A DNA stretch of 46,651 nucleotides from Streptomyces barkulensis (GTDB lineage: Bacteria > Actinomycetota > Actinomycetes > Streptomycetales > Streptomycetaceae), in NCBI RefSeq assembly GCF_002843305.1, contig NZ_PGSG01000035.1, positions 1-46,651 of the forward strand. Reading direction: 5' to 3'. Below are positions 37,601 through 45,750 of this stretch, one piece after another. Both the position numbers and the translations under genes were made by a program. The notes beneath the pieces are model-generated. The model had not been told where the DNA came from. It worked only from the letters and a program-made list of their open reading frames with translations, and ran no database searches. How positions within the stretch are numbered: the first letter of the stretch is position 1; every line of letters starts with the position of its first letter.

Positions 37601-38288
37601 GGGCTACTGGATGCTGGACACCGCCACCGACGGTGCCTCCGCCAACGTCCAGGACGGCGGCGAGCCGCTGGCACTGAACGGGAACGCGTCGGTCTACCAG
37701 CCCGCCGATCCGCTGTTCGGCGACATCGCACTGGTCGGCGACGGTCATCTGGCCCTGGACGGCGAAGGCGACTGGGCGGCCACGGCCGCGCCGCCGGTGA
37801 GCGGCGACGGCAGCTTCACCATCACCGCCCGCGCCCGGCTCACCACCGACTCCCCGGCGCAGTCGCAGACCGTGTTCTCACTGCCGGGGCAGAACACAGA
37901 CCGGGTGGCGGTGCGCTACCAGGCGGCCACCGGGCAGTGGGAGATGGAGGTCTCCGAGACCGACGCGGCCGACGCGCCGACCACCGCGGTCACCGACGCG
38001 GAGCAGCTGCCGGTCAGCGGAGGCTCCGGCCAGCACCTGGCCGTGGTCTACGACGCCTTCGTCAACGAACTGCGCCTCTATGTGGAGGGCCAGCTGACCG
38101 CCACCGCACGCGATCAGGACGACACCCTGTGGCCCGCGACCGGCGGACTCCAGGTCGGCCGCTCCGCACAGGGCGGCGGCAGCGAGTACTTCGCCGGTGC
38201 GCTGGACGAGGTGCGCGTCTACGCCGGTGCGGTGGACCCCACCGGCATCAAGAGGATGCGGCAGCCCACCGCAGTGCCCGATCTGTGA
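34650..38288 (+). CDS. LamG-domain lipoprotein associated with RHS toxin
   Basis: A 1212-aa exported protein. The N-terminus has an Arg-rich n-region, a hydrophobic ATVIGALTALLATG and a lipobox-like cysteine (LATGC), so it is probably membrane-anchored. Residues about 100-250 resemble the N-terminal region of Streptomyces RHS-partner proteins (FRGGEWVDVDGTLVRREDG). Two LamG-like beta-sandwich domains lie at about 764-978 and 985-1205, with FSVSAWVRPTALDRDMAVVS and SFTITARARLTTDSPAQSQT. The GTG at 34650 has GAGGG just upstream. An in-frame GTG at 34578 overlaps the FG-GAP stop (GTGA) and would give 24 more residues. Probably a surface partner of the RHS protein. Confidence 0.82.
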   Translation: MNDRRTRRRTRRTATVIGALTALLATGCAALPGAGTDTGATVSNAPAAPAGKSSNRYADVQQTEELAQAAAEANGEAVEVAGLRQERREVFANPDGSFTAYEYTEPVRAFRGGEWVDVDGTLVRREDGDWSPKAATVELEFSDGGDGPFARMRKAGREYALTWPEGELPAPRIEGDSATYPDVLPGVDLVARAEVDGLGHLLVVRTAEAAANPELASIDFGMRTEGLEVRETADGSLVAVDAAVGGTVFEAGKPVMWDSADAGTGTEAEQPAAGQTDQASFTVNTEGPGARTPAEGPGGGGRTAPVDVEVSGDTLTLVPDQELLTGEDTVYPVVIDPIQRTTSRSAWTSVMSGMPGEQDWKYSGSAGMGKCPLNYNPSTCDGIGVRRLLFTMPMSFYRGKQILKASFSARVNHVYWADARAEPVQLYRIGGKNHTITSSSDWSNTQDDWDDYLMTVDKKISPTSCSSQANLHFEGGELTSEVSAAASGSWTSMSLGLKAGDESTYGGWKRICGNAYLKIGYNNPPEQISTAHMSSDPGGKCVWGADRPYTNVRPQFRTEARDPDHTSSRTDKVKVRFKVDWTGADGTSRSYTHDTVYKAPSAGTVFSHTMSTQVTDDLQPNSVIYWSANAYDGDAWGGWSYDGDPQRCEIVYDSSRPGAPAVTSQEYPEGEVWHDGVGTAGTFTFAPNTDDAIDDGDVVEYRYTFDGEVPRTVAAEIAGGPASVTWTPMSPGRRWVTVEAFDQAGNPSASAQHEFLVTDGRPVAAQWNLADEADADGVHDESGRYPATAGSAVQFGVTGPGGEADSAARFDGSADAYLDSEATVLDTRDSFSVSAWVRPTALDRDMAVVSQDGSGEPGFTLGYDATAGSWAFSMPVRDVSTLGHWKASAGVTVVPDQWVLLTGVYDAHATGGPQLSVYVNQQLKGTARRGSEWTSHGNLQIGRAVAKSGYRDHFTGDLAEVRVFDRVLPAAQVAELMTVKPERRGYWMLDTATDGASANVQDGGEPLALNGNASVYQPADPLFGDIALVGDGHLALDGEGDWAATAAPPVSGDGSFTITARARLTTDSPAQSQTVFSLPGQNTDRVAVRYQAATGQWEMEVSETDAADAPTTAVTDAEQLPVSGGSGQHLAVVYDAFVNELRLYVEGQLTATARDQDDTLWPATGGLQVGRSAQGGGSEYFAGALDEVRVYAGAVDPTGIKRMRQPTAVPDL

Positions 38289-38380
38289 CCGCCCCCGGGG
38301 CACCGGCCACCGCCGGTGCCCCGCCATCCGTGCCGCCTGCCCCAATCCCCGCCTTCGGACTCGCGGAGAAGAGAATCCCC

Positions 38381-41300
38381 TTGAATCCCTTCAGAGGCCG
38401 CCTGCTCAGCCGCCGCATACCCAAACGCGTCGTCGGCGCCATCGTCCTGGGCCTGAACCTGGCCCTCGTCGGCACCACGGCCCAGGCCGTACCGCTCGAC
38501 AAGGACACCGGTAAAGGCCTGCCCGGCGTTCAGGACTCCGCCGACCCGGCCGAGGGCCGGGACGCCAAGGCCGCGCCCCGGCCGGCCGACCCCGCGGAGA
38601 AGGCAGCGGCCACCCGGCTGGACAAGGCCGAGTGGCCGAAACCCGGCAGCGCCGAGATCGCGGTCGCCGCCGACGTGAAGACCGCCGAGCGCACCGATGT
38701 CGGCGGTCTACCGGTGACGGTCACGGCGGCCGCACAGGAGAAGCCCGGAAAGAAGGCCGCGGAGAACAAGAAGACCGGAAAGGCGGGAGCCTCCCCGGCC
38801 GAGGTCCGCATCACATCCCTGGACCGCGAGCGCGCCGCCGAACTCGACAGCGCCGTGGTGCTGGAGGTCAGCCGGACCGACGGCTCCGAGCAGCCCGGAC
38901 CGGTCGAACTTTCTCTGGACTACTCGAAGTTCGCCGAGGCATACGGCGGCGGCTACGGTTCCCGGCTGCGTCTGGTGAAGCTGCCCGACTGTGCTGCGAC
39001 CGCTGCCCCGGGCACCGCGGATTGCCCCGAACTGCCCGTCCCTCTGGCGTCGGACAACGACACCTCGAAGCGGACGGTCACCGCGCGCGTGGAGGCACAG
39101 CCGGTGAAGCCGGGCCTGTCCACCCAGGCGGGAGAGTCGTCCACTCTGGTCGCCCTGACCTCGGGCACCTCCTCGGACAAGGGCGACTACAAGGCGACCC
39201 CCCTGTCGCCCTCGGCGAGCTGGTCGGTGGCCAACTCCTCCGGCGGGTTCTCCTGGAACTATCCCTTCCGCACCGTCCCGACCCCCGGTGGGCTGACCCC
39301 GACCATCGGACTGGGCTACTCCTCGCAGTCCGTGGACGGGCGCACCTCGGTCACCAACAACCAGGGCTCCTGGATCGGCGACGGCTTCAGCTACGAACCC
39401 GGCTACATCGAGCGCAGCTACAAGCCCTGCGCCGACGACGGCCACAAGACCTCCGCCGAGCAGTGCTGGGCGTTCGACAACGCCACCATCATGCTCGAAG
39501 GCAGTTCCAGCCGGCTCATCAAGGACGACGACACCGGTGAGTGGCACTTCACCGGCGAGAGCGGCACCCGGGTCGAGAAACTCACCGGTGCCACCAACGG
39601 CGACGACAATGGCGAGCACTGGCGGGTCACCACCACCGACGGCACCGAGTACTACTTCGGTCTGAACCGGCTGCCGGGCTGGACCTCCGGCAAGGAGGAG
39701 ACCGATTCAGCCTGGACCGTTCCCGTCTTCGGCGACGACTCCGGTGAGCCCTGCCACGACGCCACCTTCTCCAAGGCGCACTGCAAGCAGGCATGGCGGT
39801 GGAACCTCGACCACGTCAAGGACACCCACGGCAACGTCATGTCGTACTTCTACGGGGCGGAGACCAACCACTACGCCCTGAACGGCAAGACGGACACCGA
39901 CGGCACCGCGTACCACCGCGGCGGCTATCTCAAGCGCATCGACTACGGACAGCGCCACGGCCAGGTGTACGCGGCCAAGGCCCCGGCCCGGGTGAAGTTC
40001 ACCGTCGCCGAGCGCTGCCTGCCCACCGACACCTTCAACTGCGCCGCGAGCAAGCGCACCCCGGCCAACGCCGCCCACTGGCCCGACACCCCGGTCGACC
40101 TGGAGTGCAAGGCCGGCACCCACTGCGAGGCCGGTCAGGTCTCGCCCTCGTTCTGGACCACCAAGCGGTTGACCGGCGTCACCACCCAGATGCGCACCGG
40201 CGCCGACACCTACGAGGACGTCGACGCCTGGACGCTCACCCACCGTTTCCTCGACAACGGCGACGACTCCAAGACGCTGTGGCTGTCGAAGATCGGCCAC
40301 GAGGGCCGGGTCGGCGACGACCACATCGCGATGCCCTCGGTGGACCTGCACGGCATCCAGCTGGAGAACCGGGTGGACGCCGACGGCGACAACATCGACG
40401 CCTTCCACCGCCACCGCCTGGCCTCCGTGCTGAGCGAGACCGGCGCCCAGCTCGAAGTCAACTACGCCCCCACCGACTGCACCGCCGGAGCCCTGCCCAC
40501 TCCGGGGAAGTCCACCAAGCGCTGCTACCCGGTCAAATGGGCGCCGCCGGGCCACATCGAGCCGATCACCGACTGGTTCCACAAGTACGTCGTCGCCGAG
40601 ATCGTCGAGACCGACCGCACCGGCGGCGGCGACGACCTCGTCACCCGTTACGCCTACCAGGGCCCGGCCGCCTGGCGGCACGCCGAGCCCGACGGCATCA
40701 CCGACGAGAAGTTCCTCACCTGGGGCCAGTGGCAGGGCTACGGCAAGGTCGCCGTCACCAGCGGTGACGGCGAGACCACCTCGACGCGGATCGACTACAC
40801 GTACCTGCGGGGCATGCACGGTGACAAGGACCCCGACGGCGGCACCCGCTCGGTGACGGTCACCGACTCCACCGGCAAGAGCTACACCGACCACAAGGAG
40901 TACACCGGCTTCGAGCTGGAGGCGGCGACCTACGACGGGGACACGGTCGTCTCCAAGGTCGTCAACGAGCCCTGGAAGCACGACACCGCCGTCCAGACCA
41001 AGCCTTGGGCCACCACCAAGGCCACCATCACCAAGCCGGTCACCACCCGCGGCTACAGCCTGCTGTCCGACGGCACCTGGCGGAAGACCAAGTCCGTCTC
41101 CACCTACGACACCGACACCGACACCGGTCGCCTGATCAAGACCGACGACTCCGGGGACCTGGCCACCACCGACGACGACCGCTGCACCCGTCTGTGGTAC
41201 GCCGACAACTCCGCGAAGAACATCTACGAGCTGCCCTCACGCAGCGAGGCCGTCTCCATCGCCTGCTCGGCCACTCCCGACCGGACCACCCAGGTCATCG

Positions 41301-44300
41301 CTGATGAGCGCACCCACTACGATGGCGGCGACTTCGGTGAAGCGCCCACCAAGGGCGACGCCACCAGGACCGAACGGCTGACCTCGCACGACGGCACCAC
41401 CGGCACCTACCAGGTCACCGGCACCACCACCTACGACGCCTTCGGACGCCCCACCGCACAGACCGACGCGGTCGGCGCGACCGTGCGCACCGAGTACACC
41501 GACGTCAACGGTCTGATCTCGCAGACCGAGGTCACCAACGCGCTCGGTCACGTCACCACCACTGACTACGCCCCAGCCTGGGGGCAGTCGACGGGTCAGA
41601 CCGACCCCAACGGCAAGCGCACCGACCTGGCCCACGACGCTCTGGGACGGCTGACCTCGGTCTGGATGCCGGACCGGAGCAAGACCCAGACACCGAGCAT
41701 CAAGTACTCCTATACCGTCCGCAAGGACAAGGTCGTCGCGGTCAAGACAGAGAAGGTCGAGATCAGCGGTGAGTACGGCACGGAGTACGAGCTGTATGAC
41801 AGCCTGCTGCGCCCGCGCCAGAAGCAGACCGAGGGACCGGACGGCTCCCGCATGGTTGCCGACACCTTCTACGACGGCACCGGGAAGATCAAGAAGGCCA
41901 ACGCCACCTACAACGCGATCGGCGCGCCCTCGGACGAACTGCTGATCGTCAGCGATCGCCAGGTCGGGGCACAGACCCTGACCGAGTACGACGGCCTGGG
42001 CCGCGCCACGGCACAGATCCTCGCGGTCACGGGCGTCGAACAATGGCGGACGACCACCGCCTACGACGGCGAGCGCACCCATGTCGACCCGCCCAAGGGT
42101 GGAGTGCCCACCACTACCACCACCGACGCCGCCGGGCAGATGACGGAGCTGCGCCATTACCACGGCGACGCCCCGAACCCCGACGGCACTGCCGGTCCCG
42201 GCAACGGCTACGACGCGACGAAGTACACCTACACCCCGGCCGGACAGCTGAAGACGGTCACCGATGCCCAGGGCAACACCTGGCGGTACGAGTACGACCA
42301 GATGGGCCGCAAGGTCAAGAGCATCGACCCCGACAGCGGTGCCTCCACCACCACCTACGACGCCGCCGACCGGCCGGTGTCAACGATGGACGCGCGCGGC
42401 AAGGTCGTCTCCACCGTCTACGACAAGCTGGGGCGGGCCACCTCCACCTGGGAGGGGCAGCCCGGGTTGGGCACCAAGCTCACCGAGACCCGGTACGACA
42501 AAACGGGCTGGCTGGGCCACGCCTATGCCTCGCTCCGCTATGTGAACGGCGGCAGCCAGTACTTCGCCATGGTCACTCAGGACATGGACGAGTACTACCG
42601 TCCGCTGCGCACGGCCTACTCGGTGCCGTCCTCCGAAGGCGCGCTGGCGGGCATCTACACCTTCACCTCCACCTACAACCGGGACGGCACACTCGACGGT
42701 CAGGGACTACCCGCCGCGGGCGGCCTCGGTTCGGAGTCGATCACCTTCGGCTACGACGAACTGCAGCGTCCGGTGTCCATGACAAGTGACACCCCCTACG
42801 TCACCAGCGCCGTCTATTCCGCCACCAGCCTGCTCCAGCAGCTCCACCTGTCCAATGGCAGCGGCAAGCACGTCCGGCAGGCCTTCCAGTACGAGAAGGG
42901 GACCGACCGGCTGACCCGCTCGGTGGTCGACATCGAGGGCGCCGCGGGACCGGCCAAGGCGTCCAACTACTCCTACGACCAGGCGGGCAACGTCCTGTCG
43001 ATCTCCGACACCTCGGGCGCCTCTCCTGACGTGCAGTGCTTTGCCTACGACACCGGGCAGCGCCTGGCCGAGGCCTGGACCCCGGCGGCGAGCCCCGAGC
43101 AGGCGGTCGCCGCCGGCACGGTCGGCGGCACCCAGAACGGCTCGTCCCCGGAGGCGTGCAACACCTCTCCAGGGCAGAGCGCGCTGGGCGGCCCGGCACC
43201 GTACTGGAAGTCGTACACCGTCGACGCCATCGGCAACCGCACCAAGGAGGTCATCCACGACACCGGCCTGGACGAGGCCAAGGACGTCACCCGCACCTAC
43301 ACCTACGGCGAGGGCGACGCCGGATCGCACGCGGTCACCAAGGTCGTGGAGAACACCCCGACCGGCGACCGCCGGTCCACCTACGCCTACGACGCTTCCG
43401 GCAACACCACCGAGCGCGTCCTGGGCGGTGACACCCAGACCCTGCACTGGGACGCCGAGGGTCAGCTGACCAGGACCGTCGAGGCGGACGGCAAGGAGGC
43501 CACCTATCTCTACGACGCCGGCGGCAACCGCGTCATCCGGCGCGACGCCACCGCCACCACGGTCTACCTGCCGGGCATGGAACTGCGCCTGCCCAAGGGC
43601 GGCAGCGAGGTGGAGGCCACCCGCTACTACTCCTTCGCCGGTCAGACCATCGCCGTCCGCACCGACGACGGCAAGTTGTCCTTCCTCGCCTCCGATCACC
43701 ACGGCACCGGCGAGCTGGCCATCGACGCCGCCACCGGCACGGTCGCCCAGCGCCGCTTCGACCCCTACGGCGTTGAGCGCGGCCAGGCGAGCGGCACCTG
43801 GCCGGGCGAGAAGGGCTTCGTCGGCGGCACGATCGACGCCCAGACCGGGCTGACGAGCATCGGGGCGCGCGAGTACGACTCGTCGCTGGGCAAGTTCATC
43901 TCGGTCGATCCGATCATCGACTACACCCAGCCCCAGCAGATCAACGGCTACGCCTACGCCAACAACAGCCCGGTCACGTTTTCCGATCCAAGCGGCCTGT
44001 ATCTCGGTCCGCCTCCCAACCTGGTCATCCGCCAAGCGCAGCTCAGGCTCCAGGACCAAGGAGCCACCGAGGCCCAGAACAATCTCAGCCAGGCGCAGGG
44101 AAATTACAACTCAGCTAAACAACAGATCAAGAAGGCGGTCGGTCAGCTTATAGAGATCGCCCGGGTTGAGTTGGGTGTCGATGCGGCGCTGGACTGTTTC
44201 GCCAGCGGGGATGTAGGCGCATGCGGCGAGACGGCTCTGAACGTCGCCAGCACATTTGCGGGAGGGCTGGCCGGCAAGCTCATCACCAAGTACGCCTGGA

Positions 44301-45307
44301 AGCCGATAAAGGGTTACGAGCTGGCCAAGCGGACCTGGGGGCTGCTGGGAGACCTGGTCAGCGGCGCCAAGGGAATGTGGAAGTACTCCAAGGCCGTCAG
44401 AAAGGCCGAGGACGCCCTCGCCGCTGCCAGGAAGAAGGCGGCGAACTTCAAGAAAAAGAAAAAGGAAGACGAGTGCCATAGCTTCCTGCCCGGAACGGGC
44501 GTGCTGCTTGCCGATGGTACGAGAAAGCCGATTGAGGACGTTGAGATCGGTGACAAGGTAGCCGTCACTGATCCGGAGACCGGCGAGACGGTTGCTCGTG
44601 AGGTCGTCGGCACCATCGTCACCGAGGACGACAAGCACTTCGCTGACCTGGCCATCACTGTCGGCGGCAGCGGGGAGCCCGCAGCTCTTGTCTCCACCAC
44701 CACCCACCCCTTCTGGGTGGAGTCCGAGCAGGAGTGGATCGAGGCCGGTGACCTCAAGCCGGGCATGAAGCTCCGCACCCCGGACGGCGACACCGTCACG
44801 CTCACCGGTACCCGCCACTTCGAGAAGCGCCAGCGCACCCACGACCTCACGATCAGCGGCATCCACACCTACTATGTGCTGGCGGGGGCTACGCCGGTCC
44901 TCGTTCACAATTGCGGCGAGGTGGCAGTCGACACGAATGCGGTGACGGATGCCCTCTCGGGTGCAAAGACCGCTGAAGTGGATGCCGCTTTGGCGGGACG
45001 CGCCCCGGTGCTTTCGCCAACTGCTCATCGTGAACTACTCGAAGGTGGACATTCGGAAGGTGCTATTGGTAGTTGGTTGTCGGAGCGGGGAGGGCGCATT
45101 GGGCCAGCTTCCACCAGCGAAGGCGTTGCTTCACTCCAAGCTCGCCTCAGGGGCATGTGGAAGGGGAAATCCTTCAGGCCGATGATTGCCGACGACGACG
45201 CTTCGGTCTTGCACTCTGCAATACAGGATGGATTGCCGATCATTACAAATGACAAGAGATTCTATAAGAATATCGAAAGGCTTGGGTATTCGAGTGAGCG
45301 ATATTAG
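38381..45307 (+). CDS. RHS polymorphic toxin with Hint and PIN-like tip
   Basis: A giant 2308-aa secreted toxin. The signal peptide is near the start (SRRIPKRVVGAIVLGLNLAL, then VGTTAQA). An SpvB/TcdB-like N-terminal part has FSWNYPFRTVPTPGGLTPTI and many YD/RHS repeats follow. The RHS core lies at about 1830-1873 (YDSSLGKFISVDPIIDYTQP). A Lys-rich helical linker leads to a Hint autoprocessing domain at 2032-2178 (CHSFLPGTGVLLADGT, TTTHPFWVESEQEW, ending VLVHNC). The tip of ~130 aa starts AVDTNAVTDAL (D2184) and ends ADDDASVLHSAIQDGLPIIT then NDKRF, a PIN-nuclease pattern. A TTG start at 38381 fits the signal peptide; a GTG at 38285 overlapping the previous stop is the alternative. Confidence 0.87.
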   Translation: MNPFRGRLLSRRIPKRVVGAIVLGLNLALVGTTAQAVPLDKDTGKGLPGVQDSADPAEGRDAKAAPRPADPAEKAAATRLDKAEWPKPGSAEIAVAADVKTAERTDVGGLPVTVTAAAQEKPGKKAAENKKTGKAGASPAEVRITSLDRERAAELDSAVVLEVSRTDGSEQPGPVELSLDYSKFAEAYGGGYGSRLRLVKLPDCAATAAPGTADCPELPVPLASDNDTSKRTVTARVEAQPVKPGLSTQAGESSTLVALTSGTSSDKGDYKATPLSPSASWSVANSSGGFSWNYPFRTVPTPGGLTPTIGLGYSSQSVDGRTSVTNNQGSWIGDGFSYEPGYIERSYKPCADDGHKTSAEQCWAFDNATIMLEGSSSRLIKDDDTGEWHFTGESGTRVEKLTGATNGDDNGEHWRVTTTDGTEYYFGLNRLPGWTSGKEETDSAWTVPVFGDDSGEPCHDATFSKAHCKQAWRWNLDHVKDTHGNVMSYFYGAETNHYALNGKTDTDGTAYHRGGYLKRIDYGQRHGQVYAAKAPARVKFTVAERCLPTDTFNCAASKRTPANAAHWPDTPVDLECKAGTHCEAGQVSPSFWTTKRLTGVTTQMRTGADTYEDVDAWTLTHRFLDNGDDSKTLWLSKIGHEGRVGDDHIAMPSVDLHGIQLENRVDADGDNIDAFHRHRLASVLSETGAQLEVNYAPTDCTAGALPTPGKSTKRCYPVKWAPPGHIEPITDWFHKYVVAEIVETDRTGGGDDLVTRYAYQGPAAWRHAEPDGITDEKFLTWGQWQGYGKVAVTSGDGETTSTRIDYTYLRGMHGDKDPDGGTRSVTVTDSTGKSYTDHKEYTGFELEAATYDGDTVVSKVVNEPWKHDTAVQTKPWATTKATITKPVTTRGYSLLSDGTWRKTKSVSTYDTDTDTGRLIKTDDSGDLATTDDDRCTRLWYADNSAKNIYELPSRSEAVSIACSATPDRTTQVIADERTHYDGGDFGEAPTKGDATRTERLTSHDGTTGTYQVTGTTTYDAFGRPTAQTDAVGATVRTEYTDVNGLISQTEVTNALGHVTTTDYAPAWGQSTGQTDPNGKRTDLAHDALGRLTSVWMPDRSKTQTPSIKYSYTVRKDKVVAVKTEKVEISGEYGTEYELYDSLLRPRQKQTEGPDGSRMVADTFYDGTGKIKKANATYNAIGAPSDELLIVSDRQVGAQTLTEYDGLGRATAQILAVTGVEQWRTTTAYDGERTHVDPPKGGVPTTTTTDAAGQMTELRHYHGDAPNPDGTAGPGNGYDATKYTYTPAGQLKTVTDAQGNTWRYEYDQMGRKVKSIDPDSGASTTTYDAADRPVSTMDARGKVVSTVYDKLGRATSTWEGQPGLGTKLTETRYDKTGWLGHAYASLRYVNGGSQYFAMVTQDMDEYYRPLRTAYSVPSSEGALAGIYTFTSTYNRDGTLDGQGLPAAGGLGSESITFGYDELQRPVSMTSDTPYVTSAVYSATSLLQQLHLSNGSGKHVRQAFQYEKGTDRLTRSVVDIEGAAGPAKASNYSYDQAGNVLSISDTSGASPDVQCFAYDTGQRLAEAWTPAASPEQAVAAGTVGGTQNGSSPEACNTSPGQSALGGPAPYWKSYTVDAIGNRTKEVIHDTGLDEAKDVTRTYTYGEGDAGSHAVTKVVENTPTGDRRSTYAYDASGNTTERVLGGDTQTLHWDAEGQLTRTVEADGKEATYLYDAGGNRVIRRDATATTVYLPGMELRLPKGGSEVEATRYYSFAGQTIAVRTDDGKLSFLASDHHGTGELAIDAATGTVAQRRFDPYGVERGQASGTWPGEKGFVGGTIDAQTGLTSIGAREYDSSLGKFISVDPIIDYTQPQQINGYAYANNSPVTFSDPSGLYLGPPPNLVIRQAQLRLQDQGATEAQNNLSQAQGNYNSAKQQIKKAVGQLIEIARVELGVDAALDCFASGDVGACGETALNVASTFAGGLAGKLITKYAWKPIKGYELAKRTWGLLGDLVSGAKGMWKYSKAVRKAEDALAAARKKAANFKKKKKEDECHSFLPGTGVLLADGTRKPIEDVEIGDKVAVTDPETGETVAREVVGTIVTEDDKHFADLAITVGGSGEPAALVSTTTHPFWVESEQEWIEAGDLKPGMKLRTPDGDTVTLTGTRHFEKRQRTHDLTISGIHTYYVLAGATPVLVHNCGEVAVDTNAVTDALSGAKTAEVDAALAGRAPVLSPTAHRELLEGGHSEGAIGSWLSERGGRIGPASTSEGVASLQARLRGMWKGKSFRPMIADDDASVLHSAIQDGLPIITNDKRFYKNIERLGYSSERY

Positions 45308-45324
45308 TTGATCACATTTTTCGA

Positions 45325-45356
45325 GGTGCCCCGCGCTTTCTTTCTTGCGGGGCACC
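45325..45356 (+). terminator. Hairpin between RHS toxin and immunity gene
   Basis: GGTGCCCCGC/GCGGGGCACC, a perfect 10-bp stem with a T-rich 12-base loop, 17 bases after the RHS stop. It may terminate or attenuate read-through, leaving the small downstream gene with less or separate expression. Confidence 0.65.
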
Positions 45357-45389
45357 CGGGCGAGTTAATCGGGTTGGTGGAAGGTGGCT

Positions 45390-45725
45390 ATGGGTGAGGA
45401 CGAGCTTGGGGAGATCGAGGAGTTGTGCTCCGCCGCTACTCCGGCGCCTTGGTTCGTTAGGACCTTGGATGATGACTCCGCCATGAATCTTGTGGCGGTG
45501 AGCACGGTTCCTGACACTGGCACTGCCGAGAGGTGGCCGAATTTTGATCATCGAGACATGATTGCCGCAACTTTGGTTCAGCATCCGCGATATGTCGATT
45601 CCGGTGATGAACGCTGGGACGAGAACGCGGCCTTCATTGCAATGGCGCGGGAGGCTGTGCCGCGCCTTGTGGAAGAGGTTAGGCGTCTCCAGGGCCTGCT
45701 TGAAGGCGAGGGGAGTAGTCAATAA
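45390..45725 (+). CDS. Candidate immunity protein for the PIN-tipped RHS
   Basis: A 111-aa acidic cytoplasmic protein. It has EEIEELCSAATPAPWFVRTL-like residues at the start (the ATPAPW motif), a middle with DHRDMIAATLVQHPRYVD, and a C-terminal helix AAFIAMAREAVPRLVEEVRR. Similar ATPGPW/AAFIAxAR proteins occur in actinobacteria and phages; I know of no proven function. It lies 82 bases after the RHS gene, the position of an immunity gene, and has lower GC than its surroundings. GGAAGG lies before the ATG at 45390; an in-frame GTG two codons upstream is possible. The second IS begins 25 bases after its stop. Confidence 0.65.
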   Translation: MGEDELGEIEELCSAATPAPWFVRTLDDDSAMNLVAVSTVPDTGTAERWPNFDHRDMIAATLVQHPRYVDSGDERWDENAAFIAMAREAVPRLVEEVRRLQGLLEGEGSSQ

Positions 45726-45750
45726 TGGAATATTCGGGCTGCCTGGTTAC

